NCBI GenBank assembly: GCA_010909165.1
Contig: VJWM01000044.1
Coordinates: 372,001-436,000 of the forward strand
Source: Anthoceros angustus
Taxonomy: Eukaryota > Streptophyta > Anthocerotopsida > Anthocerotales > Anthocerotaceae
Direction: 5' to 3'
Length of the DNA: 64,000 nt
The translations under genes and the position numbers were made by a program. A model generated the notes under the pieces. That model was given only the letters and a program-made list of their open reading frames with translations, searched no databases and was not told where the DNA came from. Positions 55,101 to 64,000 of the stretch are shown here, piece after piece (the first letter of the stretch is position 1; every line of letters begins with the position of its first letter).

Positions 55101-55617
55101 CCCCGATCGGCCGGCCTCTTCCTGCCAGCGGCGATCCTTGTTTGTGTGTGATTTTTTCAGTTTGTGTAGGAATCCCGCTCCGCCGGCTTGCGTGTGCCTT
55201 GTCTGGAGGCTTGCGATCTGGCTGGGTCACAGAGTCCGGCGAGCTCATCTGCGAGGGACCGGCAGCTGTAGGAGATCAGGGATCGAGGGGGAGGCGTGAA
55301 ATTTGGCTCAGATCCGGTGGAATCGGTGCTGCGCGTGCCGGATTGAGCTTGTAGCTGTGGCAGGGAGCGCCCGAGGTTGTGGCAGTGGGGCGGGGGCCTG
55401 CTCCGCGCTCATCTGCATGCGGTGGTAATTGTGTTTTGAAGATCGAGCCTCGCGGGTTGTCTCGGACGCGGTGTTGGGCTCATTTGGCCGGTTGCACGGC
55501 TTGGTTCTGCACTCTCCGCATTCCGGTCTGCAGCGAGGCATGCTTCTGTGACTAGCTGCTCTCAGCTAGCAGTGCAGCAGGCCTGTGCTGTGCGGGGGTG
55601 CACCAGGTTTTTGCAAC
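52140..55617. other. Long intergenic region, no gene seen
   Basis: About 3.5 kb. 52740-52870 and 54350-54450 are AT-rich. ORFs at 52216-52704 and 54902-55354 have no recognisable domain. The right 350 bp, GC-rich with clean CT-type tracts, are probably the promoter and 5' leader of Tudor-SN, possibly with a leader intron. Confidence 0.5.
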
Positions 55618-58600
55618 ATGGCCACTGGATGGCTCGGGGGGAAGGTGAAGGCTGTTCCGTCCGGGGACACCCTAGTGATTATGGGGAATACCAAGTCCGG
55701 GCCTCCGCCGGAGAAATCTATCACGCTGGCGTATCTGATTGCCCCGAGATTGGTACGCGCTTTTGTCTTGCATGTTGCGGACTCTGGTTTTGTCTTTTTT
55801 TGCCATGTTCTGCAACCCTGTGGTGGAGCTTGGATTGTGGTGCAGCTGTGGGGATGACTAAATTGCTGTTTTGGCATGATAATGCGCAGGCTCGCCGAGA
55901 TGGCAAAGATGAGCCGTTTGCTTGGGACAGTCGGGAGTTTCTTCGGAAGCAGTTTATTGGGAAGGTAAGGGGAGTGGTCACGGGTTATGGTCCGGGAGCT
56001 GATTAGGTTCTTGCTTGGCACTTACAGCAGCCAGAACTGCTCTTTTCTGTACGAAGCTGTATCAAGGCACGTAGCTGATGCATTGCCGATCTTGCTTGCA
56101 GGATGTCACTTTCAAGGTCGATTATGTTGTCCCTGCCATCAGCAACAGGGAGTTTGGAACTGTGTTTGCGGGCGAGACCAATGTCTCAGTGGCAGTAGTC
56201 ACAGCAGGGTGGGCCAAGGTGAGGTGTTTGCTGTTGTTACAGCTGTCGCATGAGATAGGTCAGATATGGGGATGATCTGGATTGCCGTGCCCTGTGATTG
56301 CTGATGTTTGAGCATGAATCTGGATTTTGAGGCTTTACTGGCGATTTTTCAACTTGTGGTGAAGATTCGCCATTGTGACACAAGACTGACATGCATACCT
56401 GTTGCCAGGTTCGACCACAAGGAGGGCCGAATGCTGAGAACAATCCAGTGGTTACTGAGCTTTTGCAGCTTGAAGAACAGGCCCAAACTCAGGGTCTTGG
56501 CATGTGGAATAAGGTATCTCTTGTGTTTCGTTGTGAGTATTCCATTGAAGTACCTTGCTCAGAAGCAAGGATATTGACAAGCCAAATTTTGGTTCAACAG
56601 ACACCAGGAGCTTCGGAGGCTTCAATTAGGAACATACTCCCCTCTGCCATTGGCGACAGCAGCAATTTTGATGCAATGGCTCACCTTCAGGCCAACAAGG
56701 GCAAGCCCTTGAAGGCAGTCGTCGAACAAGTGAGGGATGGAAGTACCATAAGAATCTACCTCCTTCCAGAATTCCAGTTCGTGCAGGTGTACATGGCGGG
56801 AATTCAGGTACACATATTTGCTTTAGATGTACTCAGGACACGTGGGGATAGTCAAGCGTTAAGACTTCAGACTCGTGATGCGATTTGGTTGCCTCATTCT
56901 TCTCCAGGCTCCTTCCATGGGCAGGCGAGCACCTGTTTCTGATACCACGGATACCTCTGCAAAGGCCGTGAATGGTGAGACCGCGGCAGAGAAGAACGGG
57001 TCCTCAACGCCTGATGTGCCAGCGGCTCCTCTTACGTCTGCACAAAAACTTGCAGCCTCAACAGCAGCTACAGCCAATGCCGAAGTGCCACCTGATCCGT
57101 ATGCCAGAGAGGCAAAGCATTTCACAGAGACCCGTGTACTGCACCGAGATGTAAGCAAAATTGCAACTTGTTCAAGTTACTTGGTTTTCGCTCTTTGTGT
57201 CTCTTGATCTGACAAAAATTGATGTGGTTGTGTGCTTATTTTTTCTCAACTGTCTTGATCTGCAGGTCAGAGTTGTGCTGGAAGGGGTTGACAAGTTCAA
57301 CAATCTAATTGGGTCTGTTCATTACGCTGAGGGCGATTCAGCTACTGATCTTGCCCTAGAACTGGTCAAGCAGGTAAAGGCATAGTGCGTGGCTGTTGAG
57401 TTTCCATCTCTCTCTGCTCTTAAGTCATGCATTTATACTTAAGTACTTGCGGCATGGCTCGGGACGAGCGCAATTAACGGGGGGAATTACTCTCGTATCC
57501 ATTGACAGGGGTTGGCCAAAGTTGTTGAATGGAGCGCGAACATGCTTGAAGAAGCAGAGAAGCGCAAGCTGAAGACGATGGAACTACAGGCAAAAAAAGA
57601 ACGGCTACGTATATGGACAAACTACGTTCCTCCGGCCTCAAATTCCACTGCAATTCAAAACGTGAACTTCACTGGGAAGGTATTGTATTCAGTCTTTTAG
57701 CCCTGCTACCACTCGTGGCCAGAGTTCTGCATTTGGGATCCCACTGAAGTCATCCCTATTGGCAGGTTATTGAGGTCGTCAGTGGAGACTGCGTCGTTGT
57801 GGCTGACGATGCTGCACCGTTTGGAAGCCCCTTAGCAGAGCGACGAGTAAACCTTTCAAGTATTCGGGCTCCCAAGATTGGAAATCCCAAGAGGGATGAG
57901 AAGCCTGCCCCGTATGCTAGAGAGGCAAAGGAATATCTCCGGACCCGGTTGATTGGTCAACAGGTATAGATACTAGCCTGAACATCTTGTCTAAAGTGTT
58001 TGCAACAGGTTTACTGTCTTGTGTTATGAGGAATTTGTGATTTGAAGCCAGAAAGTTCTGACTTATGCTGCATTGCAGGTGAATGTGGCCATGGAGTACT
58101 CAAGAAAGATTGCTCCAACTGATGGTCCAACTCCGGCACCTTCTTCAGCATCATCAGATCCACGGATCATGGACTTTGGAAGCGTTTTTCTTCTCAGTGC
58201 ACCGAAAGGCGAGGATGATGCTCCTAGCCACCAAGGAAATGGACACCCTGAGGGTGTTAATGTTGCAGAAATGGCTGTTGCCAGGGGTTTTGCTTCTGTT
58301 GTACTACACAGAGATTTTGAAGAGCGTTCTGCATTTTACGATGCCTTGCTGGCTGCTGAAACCAGAGCTAAGAAGGGCAAAAAGGGCATCCATTCACAGA
58401 AAGAATCGCCAGTGATGCACGTGAATGATCTCTCAATTCCGGTAAACATGCACTTTCATTGGTTCAGATTTCTTCATGGTTCACATTTTTCTTGGTAGCT
58501 GTTAAGCGGATGAGTGCTTTAAGTGTGACCTTCTGTTAGTTTTGCAATCTTCTATGATTGTTAAGACTGCACCCTCTTTCATGTGCGCCAGGGGACTTCT

Positions 58601-60343
58601 TCGAAAGCAAGGCAGTTTTTGCCTTTCCTGCAAAAAGCTAAAAGGCTTTCAGCTGTTGTGGACTACGTTCTGAGTGGCCACCGCTTCAAACTTATTATTC
58701 CGAAGGATACTTGTGCAATTGCTTTCTCCTTGTCTGGTGTAAGGTGTCCTGCCAAGGGGGAGCGGTTTGCAGAAGAAGCTATCTCCTTCATGCGGCGACG
58801 TATTTTGCAACGAGAAGTTGAGGTAGGATTCCTCTGTCGTTCTCTGTGTAATTGGTAGAATTTCTTATGCTTCAAAGCTGTTGTGGTTCACGATCTGAGC
58901 ATTTACTGGGCTCGCAGATTGAGATAGAGACTGTAGATAAGACGGGAACCTTTTTGGGCACTCTATGGGAGGCAAAAACAAATGTTGCTGTTCCCTTATT
59001 GGAGGCTGGGCTTGCAAAACTGCATCCTCTGTTTAGTGCGGAGAGAACTACAGAAGGCCAGTTTCTAGTGCTGGCAGAGCAGCGAGCGAAGAAGCAGCTG
59101 CTGAAGGTAATAGGCTTCCAAACACCAACATATATTAGTGCTACCCTTGATTCTGTAGAGATCTCATTAGGAGAGGTTTGGATCAACCAGTTAAGAGCCG
59201 GATGTATCTCTTCAGGTATGGGAAGGGTATTCAGAAGACGTAGAGGAAGTAAATGCAGTGCCTGCAGACATCGCAAAGAAGCAGGAGACAACGGTATGTT
59301 CCTAGGTTGTGCTTTGGGTTTGTGTATAGCCTTTGTGGGCTGGGGCTGTCCTTAAAATGTGCGATGCTAAATTTTCTTCTCTGGACCTTTGATTCTTCAA
59401 CAGGTCCGAGTAACAGAAATCTTAGGTGGCGGTAAATTTTATGTGCAAACGGTCTCTGATGCAAGGTTAGCCCCAATTCAGCAGCAATTGGAGGCACTTA
59501 GAGTACAAGACAAACCCCATGGAGGTCTCATCCCGAAGAAGGGAGACACAGTTATTGCAAAATTCAGCGTAGATGACACCTGGAACCGTGCTTTGGTACG
59601 CAACCTTTCAAAATCCTTCGTATCGTGGTGTACCTGCCTGTGTTATCACGTATTGATGCTTTGTGTGCATGTATAATGGCAGGTAGTGAATGCTCCTCGC
59701 CAAAATCCTACTCCGGATTCTGAGTATGAGGTCTTCTACATCGACTATGGGAACCAGGAAACGGTACCCCTGTCAGACTTGCGTCCTCTGGACAGTTCCA
59801 TTGCAGCTGCTCCTGGACTTGCACAACTGTGCAGTCTGGCATTTTTGAAGGTTCCTGATGTCGATGAAGACCTTGGGGTGGAAGCGGCGGAGTACCTCGC
59901 CAAGGTGCTCGGGGGTGACAAGACCTTCAAGGCCACCATAGAGGAGAAGGATACATCTGGAGGCAGGGTCAAGGGGCAAGGGACAGGGAGTTGCCTGCTT
60001 GTTACGCTGAAGAGCGACGATGACTCGTTGAGTGTAAATGCGGACATGCTTCAGGTATGGCTCCTTCAATCATGTCATGAGGCAACGTAAGAGGTTTGTT
60101 CTCAATCTGAACATCCGAACAAACTGAGATTTTGTCCTGCGCTTGCAGAATGGATATGCTCGGCTAGAGAAAAAAGTGCGATGGCATAGCAAAGAGAAAA
60201 CAGAGGCCATCGAAAGCTTGGAGGAACATCAAGAGGCTGCTCGCAAGAAAAGACTCCATATCTGGCAGTATGGAGACATTGAGTCTGATGATGAGGAGAG
60301 CCTACCCTCCAAAAAGGGGGCTGGTCGCGGCCGCGGTCGCTAA
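55618..60343 (+). CDS. TSN: Tudor staphylococcal nuclease (Tudor-SN/SND1 homologue)
   Basis: Sixteen exons: 55618-55752, 55890-55964, 56102-56218, 56409-56513, 56601-56807, 56908-57150, 57266-57373, 57509-57679, 57766-57963, 58079-58441, 58592-58822, 58918-59106, 59216-59293, 59404-59595, 59683-60054 and 60149-60343, total 992 residues, the normal length for plant TSN. Four staphylococcal-nuclease-like domains cover residues 1 to about 715 (each with a KAVPSGDTL- or RVVLEGVDK-type start and an AGWAK/ARGFASV-type end). Then a Tudor domain has FYIDYGN at about 822-828, and a split fifth SN domain ends in GRGRGR. TSN is a cytoplasmic RNA-binding protein of stress granules and mRNA decay/stability. 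Every intron is phase 0 and GT...AG, and no frame defect is seen. Confidence 0.95.
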
Positions 60344-60596
60344 ACGGTATCAGTGAGAGGCATTGCAGCAGCCTTACCCTAGGTAGTGAGTCATGTGCGT
60401 GGTTCCATTCCGCACACTGAATTGCCAATTTTGCAGGAGGACGGTCATGTATGCCTTATCACGCCCACATCCTTAAAGTTAATCCATACAACTATCCACT
60501 TTATGCTGTCCGGTTTTGTTGCCACCCAAGCTTCAACGGTAGCCGAGGCCGCTTCCACTGAGCTCAAAAAGCGCACTGAAGCTGAGGAAGCGGCTT

Positions 60597-61789
60597 ATGG
60601 CTGGTCGAAGTTGCTTCCATTTGCTCCGCGCGCCCTTGAGCTCGTATGCCCCGGACCAGCGAAATGGAGCTGGAGTTGCTCTCGTGCAAGGCGCTTCAAG
60701 GGGCTTGGGCTTTGAATTCGTTCGCCAGCTTCTGGAGAAACAGGCCACAGGGCACGTTGTAGCAACCTGCCGTAACCCGTCAGCAGCTGACAAACTGTCA
60801 GCTCTGAAGAATGTCCACCAAGACAGACTCACCATTACATCGCTGGATGTCACAGACGAAAGCAGCATCGAAGTACCTTCTCTTGCTTGACCCCCAGTTG
60901 TCAGAATTTTGCTTTGTCTGGTCATCTCATGCCGCTCATGTACCAGGCTGCTGCGAGGGTAGTGTGTGATGAATTTGGTCGGCTGGATTTGCTCATTAAT
61001 ACAGCCGGGCTGCTTCACATCCCTGGAGTTCTTCATCCAGGTCTTTCTCTTGAGTAGGTCCTTTGTTGATGTCCTGCTTGTCGTGCACGTTGATCAACTG
61101 GATTATGCGTTTGTTCGGTTGCAGAGACCTCGTTGTCCAAACTAGAGCCTGATGCATTGGTGCGCACCTTTCAGATTAATGCAGCAGGTCCCATTCTGGT
61201 TACTAAGGTAAGTTGAAGTATCTAGTTAGATGCAGGCACTTCAGATGTTGAGCTAGCTAGACATGAGGCCTGACACTCCATGTTTGTGCTTAACCAACAG
61301 CATATGTGGGCTTTACTCAAAGCAGGCGGGGGAAGGAACACAGGGAGAGCTTCTGCCATTGTCGCGAATTTGAGTGCAAGAGTGTCCTCCATCGGTGACA
61401 ACCAGCTGGGGGGTTGGTACTCGTACAGGGCCTCCAAGACAGCACTAAACCAATGTGAGCAGCCAAACTCTGCAAACTTTGGCAGGAGCTCTCCGGTTTC
61501 GGGGCTTCTGAAATAACTTTCCTGTTCTGCATGTTGTGTTTCGTGATGCGAAGTGACCAAGTGCGCTGCTGTGGAGTTCGCTAGAAGGAAGGATCCTATC
61601 ACCTGTATTTTGCTACATCCTGGAACAGTGGACACAGACCTGTCGAAGCCGTTTCAGAGAAACGTGCCACAAGGAAAGCTTTTCACTACCGAGTACTCTG
61701 TAGGCAAGCTACTGGAGATCATCGATGGGGTGGATGCTAAGGATAATGGCAAGTTTTTTGCCTGGGATGGGCAGGAGATACCCTGGTGA
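60597..61789 (+). CDS. Short-chain dehydrogenase/reductase (C-factor-like)
   Basis: Five exons: 60597-60872, 60947-61040, 61125-61207, 61301-61454 and 61554-61789, giving 280 residues. Classical SDR marks: QGASRGLGFEF (residues 31-41) for NAD(P) binding; LLINTAG in place of the usual NNAG; the catalytic Ser in ARVSSIG (about 180-181); and YRASK with Tyr193 and Lys197. The HPGTVDTDLSKPFQ segment after the active site is typical of the plant and bacterial C-factor group (Arabidopsis At4g20760-like). Substrate unknown. A short transit-like N-terminus (MAGRSCFHLLRAPLSSYA) suggests plastid or mitochondrion. It starts 253 bp after the TSN stop on the same strand. The last splice acceptor (aag) is weaker than the others. 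Confidence 0.88.
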
Positions 61790-61799
61790 ATCCTAGTCC

Positions 61800-62600
61800 T
61801 AGGTTTTCCATTTACCGCCCTTTGTAGGTTACAGAAGGCACGTTACATAGTGATTGAAGGCTCTCCGTAGTTCAATTTCGCATATGCGGCCAGGCGAGGC
61901 TTACGAATTCAACGCCGTAGGTTTGCGACGAAAGAAATAATTGCCTCCGACAGGCTGGAGCTCCTGACCTTCAACCCACCCAGCAGTCGTACAATTCATG
62001 ACATGTTCCTCGTTCTCACTGCTGATTTATCTTGCTGTGAACTTTGCTGACCACTCTTCTTCGGTCCAACATGAGGTGAATGGGATGCAATAATAAGGGA
62101 TGTGTGTCAGGGATGCCACACACCAGCCGACAGCTTTGTGGCCATTTGTTAGCAACGGATGGAACACGTGTACTGGAAGAGCACGGACGAAGAGAATTTT
62201 TGGCTCGTCTCACCACCTCGCAACCACATTTTTCAGGAACCAGCTGATATCAGAACGGTGTGCTGTCCCAAGCCTGCCGCGCATCCCTTAGCTCGTGGAT
62301 CCCTCATGGAACAGGGCGTGAATCCCTCATGAAACATGGGGCACGGCACATGCATGATAATGCATATTACCTTTCACACAGCCAGGCCTTTTTCCCTGAA
62401 CACATGCTTTGAAAGGGCACGGAAGCAGAGAATTTTTGGCTCGTCTCACCACCTCCCAACCACGCTTTACAATCTCGAGTCAGGACTGCTCGGACATTGC
62501 CTTGTTCTAAACACACCAACCCACATGCAGACCTCGACCAGCGAGCTAACTGGACAAAAGATAATCAAATCGATAGGGCAAAGCTATCACAGGCAATATG
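61800..62600. repeat. Intergenic with an imperfect 75-bp duplication
   Basis: The segment around gagaatttttggctcgtctc at 62168-62240 recurs at 62400-62470 with few changes, and a smaller repeat of tccctcatg lies between. No gene seen otherwise. Confidence 0.7.
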
Positions 62601-62608
62601 TATCGCCG

Positions 62609-62714
62609 TGACAAAGCCATTCCCGATACGAGTGTCGTTAACGATTATGCACCCCCAATACTGACAAAGCCATTCCCGATACGAGTGTCGTTAACGATTA
62701 TGCACCCCCAATAC
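62609..62714. repeat. 53-bp perfect tandem duplication
   Basis: The unit starting tgacaaagccattcccgata at 62609 repeats from 62662 to 62714 with no change. Non-coding. Confidence 0.95.
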
Positions 62715-62820
62715 TGCTCATCCTGTGGGAGAGTTAGAATATGGTTAATATATTTAGCTAGCCAGTAGTTAAGATGAAGGGCACAAGATGGTTAGGTCAT
62801 GAACACGGTGAACGAGATAG

Positions 62821-63060
62821 CTAGTGGTTGCATACTCATGACCATGTCCATTGAATAAAGATGATGATTGACGATGGGTAGTGGTTGCATTTGTCTCGTG
62901 ACATTGTCTCATGTCCATTGAATAAAGATGATGTGGTTGCATACTCATGACCATGTCCATTGAATAAAGATGATGATTGACGATGGGTAGTGGTTGCATT
63001 TGTCTCGTGACATTGTCTCATGACCATGTCCATTGAATAAAGATGATGATTGACGATGTT
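62821..63060. repeat. Complex minisatellite, about 115-bp higher-order unit
   Basis: Subunits of roughly 55 bp share tagtggttgcat, ccatgtccattgaataaag and atgatgattgacgatg. They alternate between a version with actcatgacc and one with ttgtctcgtgacattgtctc. About two higher-order units plus a partial one. A further pair of acgatgtta...ctcaactccc repeats follows at 63055-63110. Confidence 0.85.
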
Positions 63061-63510
63061 ACGTTGCTCAACTCCCGGATCCACGATGTTACACTGCTCA
63101 ACTCCCTACAGCATCCTGGTTTTGGTTTCCGAGGTCATGTACACACATGCACAACAAAATATTCATGAGCTACAGTCACATAGCTTGTATAAAGAAAAGC
63201 TCTGTAGGATGAAAGTCTAAATCTGTTCAAATTGTGTACAGACTCCCTCATTCAACATGCTTAATGTGTCAAAGAAAAATAACCAAGATTATTTTTAGAT
63301 AAAATCCTCTACAGCGAAATTTTTTCTTATTGCTTCGACCAAGTCCCCTTTGATCTTGATTGTACAACTAGGCCCGGGCCAACTCTGGGTATACTTTTTC
63401 ACATCACATAAAGCTTCACATATTATTGCGATGCTTTCAAACTCCCGATGCTGAATCGCACATCAATTTTTTTTGTTAAAAGACAAATATCAGGCAGATC
63501 CATTAAACAG

Positions 63511-63625
63511 AAAAATGAGCTAATCTTTGTGAATTCAGCACCAATAAAATGATTCAGAATAGCCAAACTAGAAAAATGAGGTAACCTTTGTGAATCCAGC
63601 ACCAATGGAATGATTCAGAATAACC
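63511..63625. repeat. About 58-bp imperfect tandem duplication
   Basis: The sequence gaaaaatgagctaatctttg...gattcagaatagccaaac repeats once immediately, with about five changes. Confidence 0.9.
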
Positions 63626-63695
63626 AAACCATCTTCAGCAACACTCTGCGTTGAAATGTCTGAAAACATGTGACCTTTGGCATCCCTTGCCCTCC

Positions 63696-63941
63696 TCAAC
63701 CGCACAGCTGCCTCCATTGCTTACAAATTTGAATTGCATCCTCATTTGTCATACACTCGATTAAAGAAGCTAAAGTTGTTGCTTGCATAGTAGTCAGAGA
63801 GTATCCTTTAAGCTCCAACTTCACAGCAACACCAAGATCTTGAAGAAATTGAGTCAGAAACTCAATAACTAGTGCCTGAACTACTGCTTCCCCTTCATAA
63901 GCATCAACCAGTGCTAAGATGATCTCAAAAAACACCTCCAT
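63696..63941 (-). CDS. Weak ORF, possibly an exon of a gene beyond the window
   Basis: An 81-codon frame from ATG 63941, rich in Leu/Val/Glu/Ala (VVQALVIEFLTQFLQDLG). It is more protein-like in composition than its neighbours but has no motif that I recognise. It may be helical. It may also be a remnant. The region to its left (63100-63500) holds no gene that I can see. Confidence 0.25.
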   Translation of the reverse strand: MEVFFEIILALVDAYEGEAVVQALVIEFLTQFLQDLGVAVKLELKGYSLTTMQATTLASLIECMTNEDAIQICKQWRQLCG

Positions 63942-64000
63942 CCTCACTAGATAGTACCACTTTGCAAAAGAAATATCTTAAATCAATAATCACAACAAAA

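Overview
The window is nuclear DNA of a land plant. Genes have short spliceosomal introns (mostly 60-150 bp, GT...AG), proteins carry chloroplast transit peptides or secretory signals, and the families are plant ones: GH9 endoglucanases, PPR proteins, a PADRE/DUF4228 protein, an LTO1-type VKOR, a thylakoid-type FKBP and Tudor-SN. Short introns, compact genes, abundant PPR fragments and a Ty3 chromovirus suggest a seedless plant, perhaps a Selaginella-like lycophyte, less likely a bryophyte. That placement is inference from style and was not tested by any search.

Left half (1-35.6 kb): an accessory, duplication-driven region. Five GH9 endoglucanase copies (A-E) lie on the minus strand in direct orientation. 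A sixth, divergent and intact copy (F, 8 exons) lies on the plus strand at 33.4-35.5 kb. Copies A-E have the first six exons of F fused into one, and all carry frameshifts, mostly at homopolymer runs. Between the copies are fragments of PLS-type PPR genes, two copies of an unrecognised gene family (2.9-4.9 kb and 17.2-18.4 kb), and a 6.9-kb Ty3/gypsy chromovirus (9.86-16.74 kb) whose protease-RT-RNase H segment is tandemly duplicated. Segments are shuffled among the units, so the array is a mosaic of unequal exchange and gene conversion.

Middle (35.7-43.7 kb): a PADRE gene and a plastid VKOR/LTO1 gene that lacks the thioredoxin domain, then an AT-rich gene-poor stretch with a decayed Ty3 integrase and a 1.65-kb inverted-repeat element with inward-facing TATA boxes around a 40-bp tandem repeat.

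Right half (43.7-62 kb): ordinary gene-dense euchromatin with intact genes: a MESD-like ER chaperone ending in KDEL, an FAD oxidoreductase (renalase/At3g04650 type) with a long Arg/Asp/Gly-rich N-terminal region, a plastid two-helix membrane protein divergent from it, a P-class PPR, a lumenal-type FKBP, a 16-exon Tudor-SN gene whose introns are all phase 0, and a short-chain dehydrogenase. The last 2 kb hold short tandem repeats and one weak ORF. I see no tRNA, rRNA, CRISPR array or bacterial-style operon. I found no clear-cut undescribed system. The best leads are the unrecognised gene family, the inverted-repeat element, the RGG-FAD fusion and the truncated LTO1.
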